Assembly (NCBI GenBank): GCA_934643535.1
Contig: CAKUCE010000194.1
Span: 1 to 5,857, forward strand
Direction: 5' to 3'
DNA length: 5,857 nucleotides
Source of the DNA: an uncultured Clostridia bacterium
GTDB taxonomy: Bacteria; Bacillota; Clostridia; Christensenellales; Aristaeellaceae
Position 1 is the stretch's first letter. Each line of letters starts with the position of its first letter. Positions 1 through 5,836 of the stretch are shown here, piece after piece. The notes beneath the pieces were generated by a model. The model was not told the DNA's origin, ran no database searches, and worked only from the letters and a program-made list of their open reading frames with translations. The position numbers and the translations under genes were made by a program.

Positions 1-28
1 TGCATTTTCCATCAACTTGCGGTATGAT
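1..28 (+). promoter_or_regulatory. Probable sigma-A promoter of pckA, cut by the window edge
   Basis: TATGAT at 23-28 differs from the consensus -10 box at one position. Seventeen bases upstream the window begins with TGCAT (1-5), which would form TTGCAT or similar with the unseen preceding base, a fair -35 box. Transcription would start near 35, leaving a leader of about 100 nt before the pckA ATG. A second, poorer -10-like hexamer, TATGCT, lies at 33-38. The first base of the -35 box is outside the window, so the assignment is tentative. Confidence 0.4.
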
Positions 29-61
29 GACTATGCTATCCTGTGGATAGTAGGGCTTGCA

Positions 62-82
62 TCCGCATGTCCTGAATGCGGG
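62..82 (+). other. Small leader hairpin upstream of pckA
   Basis: CCGCAT (63-68) pairs perfectly with ATGCGG (76-81) around a 7-nt loop, with a possible flanking U-G pair (62/82). It lies in the presumed pckA leader with no U-tract, so it is not a terminator. It may be chance in GC-rich DNA; nothing matches a known riboswitch. Confidence 0.2.
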
Positions 83-135
83 CTTCCGTCTGGGGCCTGC
101 GGTAACAGTATTTGGAAAAGGGGTTGCATCCTGAG

Positions 136-1740
136 ATGGCAAACATTGATCTGCAAAAGTATGGTATTTCCGGAACGACCGAAATCGTCTACAATCCTTC
201 TTATGAAATGCTTTTCGAAGAAGAGACCAAGCCCGGCCTGGAAGGCTATGAAAAGGGCCAGGTCAGCGAGCTGGGCGCCGTCAACGTGATGACCGGCATT
301 TACACCGGTCGCTCCCCCAAAGATAAGTTCATCGTCATGGACGACACCTCCAAGGATACCGTGTGGTGGACCTCCGACGAGTACAAGAACGACAACCATC
401 CCGCTTCTCAGGAAGCGTGGCATGCCGTGAAGGAACTGGCCAAGAAGGAACTGTCCAACAAGCGCCTGTTCGTGGTGGATGCTTTCTGCGGCGCCAACAA
501 GGACACCCGCATGGCCATCCGTTTCATCATGGAAGTGGCCTGGCAGGCTCACTTCGTGACCAACATGTTCATCAAGCCCACCGAAGAAGAACTGAAGGAC
601 TTCACCCCTGACTTCGTGGTGTACAACGCCTCCAAGGCCAAGGTGGAGAACTACAAGGAACTGGGCTTGAACTCCGAGACGGCCGTTGTGTTCAACCTGA
701 CCAGCCGTGAGCAGGTCATCATCAACACCTGGTACGGCGGCGAAATGAAGAAGGGCATGTTCTCCATGATGAACTACTTCCTGCCGCTGAAGGGCATTGC
801 CTCCATGCACTGCTCCGCCAACACCGATATGGACGGCAAGAACACCGCCATCTTCTTCGGCCTGTCCGGCACCGGCAAGACCACCCTGTCCACCGACCCC
901 AAGCGTCTGCTGATCGGCGACGACGAGCACGGCTGGGACGACAACGGCGTGTTCAACTTCGAAGGCGGCTGCTATGCCAAGGTCATCAATCTGGATAAGG
1001 ATTCCGAGCCTGACATCTACAACGCCATCAAGCGCAACGCCCTGCTGGAGAATGTTACGCTGGACGAAAACGGCAAGATCGATTTCGCCGACAAGAGCGT
1101 GACCGAGAACACCCGTGTTTCCTACCCCATCGACCACATCGAGAAGATCGTTCGCCCCGTGTCCGCCGCGCCCGACGCCAAGAACGTGATCTTCCTGTCC
1201 GCCGACGCTTTCGGCGTGCTGCCCCCCGTGTCTGTGCTGACCCCTGAGCAGACCAAGTACTACTTCCTGTCCGGCTTCACCGCCAAGCTGGCTGGTACGG
1301 AGCGCGGCATCACCGAGCCCACTCCCACCTTCTCCGCCTGCTTCGGCCAGGCTTTCCTGGAGCTGCATCCCACCAAGTACGCCGAGGAACTGGTCAAGAA
1401 GATGGAAAAGAGCGGCGCGAAGGCCTATCTGGTCAACACCGGCTGGAACGGCACCGGCAAGCGTATCTCCATCAAGGATACCCGCGGCATCATCGACGCG
1501 ATCCTGGACGGCTCCATCCTGAAAGCTCCCACCAAGAAGATCCCCTACTTCGACTTCGAGGTGCCCACGGAGCTGCCCGGTGTGGACAGCCACATTCTGG
1601 ATCCCCGCGATACCTACGCCGACGCTTCCGAGTGGGATGCCAAGGCCAAGGATCTGGCCGGACGCTTCATCAAGAACTTCGCCAAGTACGAAGGCAACGA
1701 AGTCGGCAAGGCGCTGGTGTCCGCTGGTCCCCAGCTGTAA
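136..1740 (+). CDS. pckA: Phosphoenolpyruvate carboxykinase (ATP)
   Basis: ATP-dependent PEP carboxykinase (EC 4.1.1.49), a cytosolic enzyme interconverting oxaloacetate + ATP and PEP + CO2 + ADP. The 534-residue product has the full length of the family (E. coli enzyme about 540). Visible motifs: oxaloacetate-binding TGRSPKDK (R59), WYGGEMKKG (K205, K206), the PEPCK signature region with H225 in SMHCSAN, the kinase-1a P-loop GLSGTGKTT (242-250, K248), the kinase-2/metal motif IGDDEHGWD (260-268), ENTRVSYP (R327), and NGTGKRISIKDTR (R443) near the adenine site. All key residues are present. The ATG at 136 is chosen over an in-frame TTG at 112 because the protein then begins just before the conserved YGIS and VYNPSY segments, as in relatives; the nearest purine-rich stretch, AAAAGGGG (116-123), is about 12 nt upstream, a rather long spacing. 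Codon use is strongly biased to C-ending codons (GGC, ACC, AAC, ATC), which suggests high expression. In anaerobic fermenters the enzyme may run in the carboxylating direction; that is inference. It stands alone, followed by its own terminator. Confidence 0.97.
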   Translation: MANIDLQKYGISGTTEIVYNPSYEMLFEEETKPGLEGYEKGQVSELGAVNVMTGIYTGRSPKDKFIVMDDTSKDTVWWTSDEYKNDNHPASQEAWHAVKELAKKELSNKRLFVVDAFCGANKDTRMAIRFIMEVAWQAHFVTNMFIKPTEEELKDFTPDFVVYNASKAKVENYKELGLNSETAVVFNLTSREQVIINTWYGGEMKKGMFSMMNYFLPLKGIASMHCSANTDMDGKNTAIFFGLSGTGKTTLSTDPKRLLIGDDEHGWDDNGVFNFEGGCYAKVINLDKDSEPDIYNAIKRNALLENVTLDENGKIDFADKSVTENTRVSYPIDHIEKIVRPVSAAPDAKNVIFLSADAFGVLPPVSVLTPEQTKYYFLSGFTAKLAGTERGITEPTPTFSACFGQAFLELHPTKYAEELVKKMEKSGAKAYLVNTGWNGTGKRISIKDTRGIIDAILDGSILKAPTKKIPYFDFEVPTELPGVDSHILDPRDTYADASEWDAKAKDLAGRFIKNFAKYEGNEVGKALVSAGPQL

Positions 1741-1756
1741 TCGAACGTTTCTTTCA

Positions 1757-1790
1757 GGGGTGCGCTTTTGGGCGCGCCCCTTTTCCTTTT
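1757..1790 (+). terminator. Intrinsic terminator of pckA
   Basis: A 9-bp stem, GGGGTGCGC (1757-1765) with GCGCGCCCC (1772-1780), contains one G-U pair and a 6-nt loop. It is followed by TTTTCCTTTT (1781-1790). It starts 17 nt after the pckA stop. No clear promoter is visible between it and the next gene, so that gene is read either by read-through or from a promoter not recognised here. Confidence 0.88.
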
Positions 1791-1815
1791 CAGAAATACT
1801 TTGGAGGTGAAATCC

Positions 1816-2844
1816 ATGACTCCTGTTATCCGCCGCGCCCGTCCGGGAGATCATTTGCTGATTCGTGAACTTCAGCAGGAGGTCGCCGCACTGCATTACG
1901 AAGGCCGTCCTGATCTTTTCCAAAAAGAAGGCCGATATTATTCCGAGGAGGCGTTTGCCCGGCTGCTGGCCAAACCGGATGAGTTCATCTGGATCGCCGA
2001 GGCGGACGGCAAGGCCGTGGGCTATGCCTTCGCACTGGTTCAGCGTGCCCGGAACAACGCGACATTTCGGGATTTCAACCGTTTTTACATTGACGATGTG
2101 TGCGTGTCCTCTGCCTGTCAGCGGCAGGGAATCGGCCGTCTGCTGATGGAGGAATGCAAGCAGCAGGCCCGGCGGTCGCACTGCCATACCATTGATCTGG
2201 GCGTGTGGAGCTTCAACCGGAACGCCATTGCCTTTTATGAGAGCTGCGGCCTGAAAGAACGGGAAAAACGCATGGAGCTGATCCTGCCGGACGAAGAGAT
2301 GATCGACGTCAGCGACACCACGCTGGAGACGGAGCGGCTGATCCTGCGTCCCTTTCAGGAAACAGATCTGGAGGATCTTTATGCCTACGCCAGCGTAGAG
2401 GGCGTGGGGGAGAGCGCGGGCTGGCCCCATCACACCAGCCTGGAGACCAGCCGCCGGGTGCTGGAAAGCTTTATCCGGGGACGCAATATCTTTGCCGTCG
2501 TCTGGAAGGAAACAGGCCGTGTGATCGGCTCGCTGGGCCTGCATGAATCGTGGACCGAGCAGGAGCCGGAATACCGGGGCATGCGCTGTGTGGAGATCGG
2601 CTATGTGCTGGCGAAGGAATTCTGGGGGCGCGGTCTGATGCCGGAGGCTGTGAAGCGGGTGATCCGCTACTGCTTTGAGGAATGCTGTCTGGATGCGCTG
2701 ACCATCTGTCATTTCGAGGAAAACGACCGTTCCCGTCGAGTCATCGAAAAATGCGGCTTCCGCTATGTGGGCGACAATGTCTGGCATGCGAAGCTGCTTG
2801 GAAAGGATTTCAAGGATAAGCGGTATATCCTAATGCGTCCCTGA
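1816..2844 (+). CDS. Tandem double-domain GNAT N-acetyltransferase
   Basis: A 342-residue protein with two GNAT (Gcn5-related) acetyltransferase domains in one chain. The N-terminal domain (about 1-158) is RimI-like: VCVSSACQRQGIGRLL holds the acetyl-CoA pyrophosphate motif A (QRQGIG, 102-107), followed by the late motif FNRNAIAFYESCGL (133-146). The C-terminal domain (about 168-342) is RimJ/RimL-like: it opens with TERLILRPF (172-180), which is typical of that class, and has IGYVLAKEFWGRGLM (261-275) as motif A and NDRSRRVIEKCGF (303-315) near its end. Both acetyl-CoA sites look intact. Substrates cannot be told; the RimJ/L-like half suggests an amine of a protein N-terminus, small molecule or antibiotic. 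The ATG at 1816 is supported by TTTGGAGGTGA (1800-1810), with GGAGG ending 8 nt before the start; an upstream in-frame TTG at 1768 lies inside the terminator stem-loop and is rejected. Codon use is less biased than in pckA. The product is soluble, with no signal peptide or membrane segment. Confidence 0.93.
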   Translation: MTPVIRRARPGDHLLIRELQQEVAALHYEGRPDLFQKEGRYYSEEAFARLLAKPDEFIWIAEADGKAVGYAFALVQRARNNATFRDFNRFYIDDVCVSSACQRQGIGRLLMEECKQQARRSHCHTIDLGVWSFNRNAIAFYESCGLKEREKRMELILPDEEMIDVSDTTLETERLILRPFQETDLEDLYAYASVEGVGESAGWPHHTSLETSRRVLESFIRGRNIFAVVWKETGRVIGSLGLHESWTEQEPEYRGMRCVEIGYVLAKEFWGRGLMPEAVKRVIRYCFEECCLDALTICHFEENDRSRRVIEKCGFRYVGDNVWHAKLLGKDFKDKRYILMRP

Positions 2845-2882
2845 ACGGCCGCTCGCCGGGCACCCTGCCCAAAACGTTTTTG

Positions 2883-2917
2883 CTCCTGCGAAGGTTTTTC
2901 TTCGCGGGAGTTTTTTT
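2883..2917 (+). terminator. Strong intrinsic terminator of the double-GNAT gene
   Basis: An 11-bp stem, CTCCTGCGAAG (2883-2893) with CTTCGCGGGAG (2900-2910), has one U-G pair and a 6-nt GUUUUU loop. It is followed directly by seven T residues (2911-2917), a textbook rho-independent terminator. It begins 38 nt after the acetyltransferase stop and separates that gene from the cysteine-rich gene downstream, which therefore probably has its own promoter. Confidence 0.93.
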
Positions 2918-2945
2918 GCACACGGCCGCCGCAGGAGCATATGGT
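2916..2945 (+). promoter_or_regulatory. Weak candidate promoter of the cysteine-rich gene
   Basis: The only promoter-like stretch between the terminator and the cysteine-rich gene. Read as sigma-A it is TTGCAC (2916-2921), 18 nt, TATGGT (2940-2945), a poor match. Read as a sporulation promoter, CATATGGT (2938-2945) shares the CATA start of sigma-E and sigma-K -10 boxes, and an AC at 2920-2921 stands 16 nt upstream, as in the sigma-K -35 box. Either reading gives a leader of roughly 70 nt. The match is too loose to decide. Confidence 0.25.
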
Positions 2946-2960
2946 GACAGTGAAAGGCGC

Positions 2961-2985
2961 GAGGAAAGAGCGCACGGCGCATTCC
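2961..2985 (+). other. Possible leader hairpin before the cysteine-rich gene
   Basis: AGGAA (2961-2965) pairs with TTCCT (2981-2985), and inside this GCGC (2969-2972) pairs with GCGC (2976-2979) around an ACG loop, with a small asymmetric internal loop between the two stems. It ends about 23 nt before the ribosome binding site and has no U-tract. It may affect RNA stability or may be chance. Confidence 0.25.
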
Positions 2986-3020
2986 TTCCCTTGCGGCCAA
3001 ACAATAAAGGAGGCGTGTTC

Positions 3021-3827
3021 ATGTCTTTCTACTCTTACAAGAACGCCAATCCCTGCTCCTGCCCCGGCACCATCTCCGGAAATGCGCTGGACGGCCTGCA
3101 AGAAAAGGTCTGCGTACAGGTCAAGCGGGTCTACGACAGCTGCCTGCAGCAGGAACAGCTGGACGACAAGGAAGTCACCATCACCAGCTACGCCATGGTA
3201 GCCAACTCCGGCTGCGGATGCAGCTGCGGCTGCAATAACAACGATAACACGGAAACCGTGGCCCCTACGTCCGCTCCCGTACCGCCCATTACCTTTGAAA
3301 GCTGCCGCTCTACCACCACGGAGGGCACCATCCGCGACCTGACGGTGGAGCGCCTGTGCGACCGTCCCTGCTTTGCCCGGGTACGCTGCAAGATCGACGT
3401 GCCGATCGACATCCTGTTCGTGGACAGCCGCTGCGTGGAGTACATCGGCAAGGGCGTCATCACGGTCAACAAGGATGTGCTGCTCTCCATCCCCGACGAG
3501 TCCATCGTACCCTATTGCCTGGAAAGCATGGTCAGCGCCATCTGCGTAGCGGGCACCTACCAGGGCAACAACAAGTTCAAGCTGACGGTCTGCGTCACCG
3601 TGATCCTGAAGGTGCTGGCGCAGGTGGAGATTCTCATTCCCTCGTATGGCTTCTGCACCGTTCCTCCGTGCGAAGAATTTGCGGAGAACGTGTGCGACGA
3701 GTTCTTCAGCCTGCCGCTCTTCCCGCCTGCGTCGCTGTGTAATAACAACGACGTGGAACTGAAAAACACAGCGTGCAACCAGGGAAGCTGCGGCGGCTGT
3801 GGATGCGGCTGCGGATGCAACCGGTGA
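3021..3827 (+). CDS. Cysteine-rich protein, probable spore-envelope (SPOCS/DUF3794-like) protein
   Basis: A 268-residue protein with 26 cysteines (about 10%). The N-terminus has a CSC pair (12-14) and the segment KVCVQVKRVYDSC (29-41), which resembles the start of clostridial SPOCS/DUF3794-type spore and exosporium proteins, where a VCVxVxxVYDxC element is common. A first cluster, CGCSCGC (65-71), is followed by an Asn/Thr/Pro linker (72-90). The main region (about 91-236) alternates hydrophobic residues as in beta-sheet, for example VRCKIDVPIDILFVD and LTVCVTVILKVLAQVEILIPSYGFC, and ends in FFSLPLFPP (228-236). The tail (252-268) holds a second cluster, CGGCGCGCGC. There is no signal peptide or membrane helix, which fits a coat or exosporium protein assembled from the mother cell. 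The ATG at 3021 has AAAGGAGG (3006-3013) with a 7-nt spacer; in-frame upstream starts run through the preceding terminator and are rejected. The coding call is firm; the spore role is inferred from remembered family resemblance and composition. A metal-binding role for the CGC clusters is an alternative. Confidence 0.88.
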   Translation: MSFYSYKNANPCSCPGTISGNALDGLQEKVCVQVKRVYDSCLQQEQLDDKEVTITSYAMVANSGCGCSCGCNNNDNTETVAPTSAPVPPITFESCRSTTTEGTIRDLTVERLCDRPCFARVRCKIDVPIDILFVDSRCVEYIGKGVITVNKDVLLSIPDESIVPYCLESMVSAICVAGTYQGNNKFKLTVCVTVILKVLAQVEILIPSYGFCTVPPCEEFAENVCDEFFSLPLFPPASLCNNNDVELKNTACNQGSCGGCGCGCGCNR

Positions 3828-3845
3828 AAAAACGGATTGCCCATG

Positions 3846-3880
3846 AAAAAAGGCCGGCGGGAGTAAAACTCCTGCCGGCC
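3846..3880 (-). terminator. Second (distal) terminator of the transketolase operon
   Basis: A 12-bp stem, GGCCGGCGGGAG (3852-3863) with CTCCTGCCGGCC (3869-3880), has one G-U pair and a 5-nt loop. The run of six A at 3846-3851 becomes a six-U tract on the - strand, so the hairpin acts for leftward transcription. On the + strand it is followed by GGAATGG with no U-tract, so it would be at best a weak stop for the cysteine-rich gene, whose stop codon lies 18 nt before the A-run. Confidence 0.85.
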
Positions 3881-3888
3881 GGAATGGC

Positions 3889-3913
3889 AAAAGGCCGCAA
3901 GAAGCGGCCTTTT
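3889..3913. terminator. Bidirectional terminator between convergent genes
   Basis: GGCCGC (3893-3898) and GCGGCC (3904-3909) form a perfect stem with a 5-nt loop. The flanking AAAA (3889-3892) and TTTT (3910-3913) extend the stem or give a short U-tract on either strand. It is 14 nt past the transketolase C-subunit stop on the - strand, and about 61 nt past the cysteine-rich gene stop on the + strand, where TTTTGATTT follows the stem. It is the most likely shared end for both convergent units. Confidence 0.82.
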
Positions 3914-3927
3914 GATTTGCCGGAAAG

Positions 3928-4848
3928 TCAGATCTTCGCGGCGATGCGCCGGGCAATCTGATCCGCGCACAGATCGTAGGCCCGCAGCACGTCCATGGCC
4001 TTGCCGCTCTGGCCGAACTGATCCTCTACGCCGAGCTTGGTGAAGGTATATTCTCCGTTGCCTACCAGCACGTCGGCTACTGCGTCGCCCAGACCGCCGA
4101 TGACGCTGTGCTCTTCCGCCGTGAAGACGTTCTTGCACTTCGCGGCATAGCGGGCCACCAGTTCACGGTCCAGGGGCTTGATGGTGTGCAGGTTTACCAC
4201 CGCCACATCCTTGCCCTGTTCCTTCAGAATGTCGGCGGCCTGCAGGCTCTGCTCCACCATCAGGCCGCAGGCGAAGATCACCGCGTCCTTGCCGTCCCGC
4301 ATCACGTTGCCCTTGCCCACTTCAAAGGGCATGGGATCGAACACCGTGGTAGCCAGACGGGCCAGACGCAGGTAGACGGGGCCGTCGATGGCTGCTGCCG
4401 CTTCCACGGCCTTGCGGGTTTCGTTCGCATCGCAGGGGACGATCACGGTCATGCCCGGCAGAACGCGCATCAGGGCAATATCCTCAATGGCCTGATGGGT
4501 GCCGCCGTCTTCGCCTACGGTCACGCCCGCGTGGGTGAAGGCAAACTTCACATTGTTGTGGGGATAGCACACGCCGTTGCGGATCTGCTCAAAGTTGCGG
4601 CCCGCGAACACGGCAAAGGTGGAGCAGAAAGGAATCAGGCCCATGCAGCTCATGCCGTTGGCCACGTCCACCATATTGGATTCCGCGATTCCCAGATCGA
4701 AATGCCGCTCCGGGAACGCTTTCTGGAAAATGCAGGTCTGAGTCGCCTGCGCCAGATCGGCGTCCAGTACGACCACCTTATCGTTCTTTTTGGCCAGCTC
4801 TACCAGAGCCTCGCCGTAGGCCACGCGGGTTGCTTTTTTCTCACTCAT
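3928..4848 (-). CDS. Transketolase, C-terminal subunit
   Basis: Second half of a split transketolase (EC 2.2.1.1), pairing with the product of the gene just upstream. Transketolase moves two-carbon units between sugar phosphates in the non-oxidative pentose phosphate pathway. The 306-residue chain holds the pyrimidine-binding (Pyr) domain (about 5-168) and the transketolase C-terminal domain (about 185-306). Visible motifs: GIAESNM (53-59) with the catalytic glutamate E56 that activates ThDP, AFTHAGVTVGEDGGTHQ (103-119), YLRLAR (159-164), and VFTAEEHSVIGGLG (241-254), where the C-terminal domain packs. Length and order match separate C-subunits (tktB/TktC type) of Firmicutes and archaea. The start codon lies 3 nt after the stop of the N-subunit gene; its ribosome binding site, TTGGAGGCG, lies inside the 3' end of that gene (GGAGG at 4857-4861), a tight coupling typical of subunits made in equal amounts. 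A related split arrangement occurs in some 1-deoxyxylulose synthase-like pairs, but the motifs favour transketolase. Confidence 0.93.
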   Translation of the reverse strand: MSEKKATRVAYGEALVELAKKNDKVVVLDADLAQATQTCIFQKAFPERHFDLGIAESNMVDVANGMSCMGLIPFCSTFAVFAGRNFEQIRNGVCYPHNNVKFAFTHAGVTVGEDGGTHQAIEDIALMRVLPGMTVIVPCDANETRKAVEAAAAIDGPVYLRLARLATTVFDPMPFEVGKGNVMRDGKDAVIFACGLMVEQSLQAADILKEQGKDVAVVNLHTIKPLDRELVARYAAKCKNVFTAEEHSVIGGLGDAVADVLVGNGEYTFTKLGVEDQFGQSGKAMDVLRAYDLCADQIARRIAAKI

Positions 4849-4851
4849 TGC

Positions 4852-5664
4852 TCACGCCTCCAATTCCTTGAGGGCCTGGTCGCGCTGCTCCGCGTTGGGA
4901 GCCTTGCCGTGCCAGCCTACCTGATTTTCCATGAAGGATACGCCCTTGCCCTTGACGGTGTGGCAGAGGATGCAGGTGGGAACATCCTTCTGGGCGGGCT
5001 GATGCAGCGCGTCCAGCACCTGCTCGAGGCTGTTGCCGTCCGCCACTTCAATGACGCGGAAGCCGAAGGCGGTGAACTTCTGGGCGATGTTGCCCAGGCC
5101 CATGACCTGATCGTTGGAGCCGTCGATCTGCAGGCCGTTATTGTCCACGATATAGGTCAGGTTATCCAGTTTATAGTGAGCCGCGGACATGGCCGCTTCC
5201 CAGACCAGCCCTTCCTGCAGCTCGCCGTCGCCCAGCAGGGCATACACATGGCAGGGATTGGCGGTGTGCTTCGCGCCCAGCGCCATGCCGACCGCGATGG
5301 AAGCGCCCTGACCCAGAGAGCCGGTGGACGCATCTACGCCGGGGCATTTTTTCTTATCGGGGTGGCCCTGCAGAATGCTGTGCAGCTGCCGGAAATTCGC
5401 AAATTCCTTCTTGTCAAAAAAGCCTTTTTCGCCCAGCACGGCGTACAGCGCGGGCGCGGCATGGCCCTTGGACAGCACCAGACGGTCCCGGGCGGGATCG
5501 GTGGGATTCTTGGGGTCCACCTTCATGACATCATCATACAGGGCGACCAAAATCTCCGTGGCGGACAGTGAGCCGCCGGGATGGCCCGAACCGGCAGCGG
5601 CAGTCATGGTAATAATGTCCCGCCGTACCTGCTTGCAGACCGCTTCCATTTCCGGAATGTTCAT
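4852..5664 (-). CDS. Transketolase, N-terminal (ThDP-binding) subunit
   Basis: First half of a split transketolase, carrying the thiamine-diphosphate pyrophosphate-binding (PP) domain, 270 residues. Visible motifs: GSGHPGG (25-31, H28), LSKGHAAPALYA (64-75, K66 and H68), GHPD (100-103), TGSLGQG (114-120), and the ThDP/metal motif GDGELQEG (145-152) closing with DNN (174-176), a spacing of about 30 residues as expected. VKGKGVSFMEN (237-247) and WHGK (251-254) are also typical. It lacks the Pyr and C-terminal domains, which are supplied by the downstream gene, so this is a normal subunit and not a truncation. The ATG at 5664 follows CAGAGGAGAGG (purine-rich site, about 5669-5679), a good spacing; the N-terminus MNIPEMEAVCKQVRRDI aligns with the usual first helix of these subunits. 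It is the first gene of its operon, with the promoter at 5726-5755. The active enzyme should be an alpha2-beta2 assembly with the second subunit. Confidence 0.94.
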   Translation of the reverse strand: MNIPEMEAVCKQVRRDIITMTAAAGSGHPGGSLSATEILVALYDDVMKVDPKNPTDPARDRLVLSKGHAAPALYAVLGEKGFFDKKEFANFRQLHSILQGHPDKKKCPGVDASTGSLGQGASIAVGMALGAKHTANPCHVYALLGDGELQEGLVWEAAMSAAHYKLDNLTYIVDNNGLQIDGSNDQVMGLGNIAQKFTAFGFRVIEVADGNSLEQVLDALHQPAQKDVPTCILCHTVKGKGVSFMENQVGWHGKAPNAEQRDQALKELEA

Positions 5665-5691
5665 GATAACCTCTCCTCTGCTGCGATACTT

Positions 5692-5712
5692 CAGGACCCC
5701 CGCAGGGCCCTG
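5692..5712 (-). other. Hairpin in the transketolase operon leader
   Basis: On the - strand CAGGGCCC (5712-5705) pairs with GGGTCCTG (5699-5692) as an 8-bp stem with one G-U pair and a 5-nt loop. It sits within the 55-nt leader, starting about 7 nt after the predicted transcription start and ending 27 nt before the ATG. There is no U-tract, so it is not a terminator. A 5'-end hairpin like this often protects mRNA from decay; it does not cover the ribosome binding site. Confidence 0.45.
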
Positions 5713-5725
5713 TTAGCGCAGTTTG

Positions 5726-5755
5726 ATTATATCCGTCAGTGGAAAGGCTTGTCAA
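5726..5755 (-). promoter_or_regulatory. Sigma-A promoter of the transketolase operon
   Basis: On the - strand TTGACA (5755-5750) and TATAAT (5731-5726) both match consensus exactly, separated by 18 nt. The predicted start is near 5719, giving a leader of about 55 nt. The stretch just upstream (about 5756-5780) is A/T-rich and could act as an UP element. A short inverted repeat, TCAC-ATG-GTGA, lies further upstream at about 5784-5794; no operator family is recognised. Such a strong promoter suggests high, largely constitutive expression. Confidence 0.88.
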
Positions 5756-5810
5756 CCCATATTTCCAAATTGGTATTTCATTGTCACATGGTGAAAAGAA
5801 AGCAGAAATG

Positions 5811-5836
5811 AAAAAGCGCCCCGCAGAGCGGGGCGC
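5811..5836 (-). terminator. Terminator of a - strand gene beyond the right edge
   Basis: GCGCCCCGC (5816-5824) and GCGGGGCGC (5828-5836) form a perfect 9-bp stem with an AGA loop. Five A residues at 5811-5815 give a U-tract on the - strand. No - strand coding sequence ends inside the window before it, so it must serve a gene to the right of 5857. It insulates the transketolase promoter, about 55 nt downstream, from that gene. Confidence 0.85.

Noticed and set aside
112..135. TTG start extending pckA by 8 residues
   Set aside because: The extension has no counterpart in the family and no good ribosome binding site at the correct distance; the ATG at 136 aligns with relatives.
31..2787. A 918-codon open frame on the - strand opposite pckA and the acetyltransferase gene
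   Set aside because: It runs antisense to two certain genes. Its composition (rich in G, V, H, L, A, Q) is the usual shadow of C/G-ending codons on the other strand, and it has no recognisable domain.
2941..3201. An 86-codon frame starting just after AGGAG, upstream of and overlapping the cysteine-rich gene
   Set aside because: The AGGAG to ATG spacing is only 3 nt, most of the frame overlaps the cysteine-rich gene out of frame, and the low-complexity Pro/Ala/Ser product looks like a frame shadow.
3021..3827. Metallothionein or ferredoxin-like iron-sulfur protein
   Set aside because: Cysteines are spread over a long beta-rich core and there is no CxxCxxCxxxC pattern; the protein is also far longer than metallothioneins. 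Metal binding by the CGC clusters alone remains possible.
2763..3956. A 397-codon open frame on the - strand across the cysteine-rich gene
   Set aside because: It crosses two terminators and overlaps three real genes, is low-complexity in A, G, V and R, and shows no family motif.
4108..5571. A 487-codon open frame on the + strand opposite the transketolase genes
   Set aside because: It is the antisense shadow of two well-supported transketolase subunits and spans their junction, with no motif of its own.
5784..5794. TCAC-ATG-GTGA inverted repeat as an operator of the transketolase promoter
   Set aside because: The arms are only 4 bp and match no operator I can name; expected by chance at this length.
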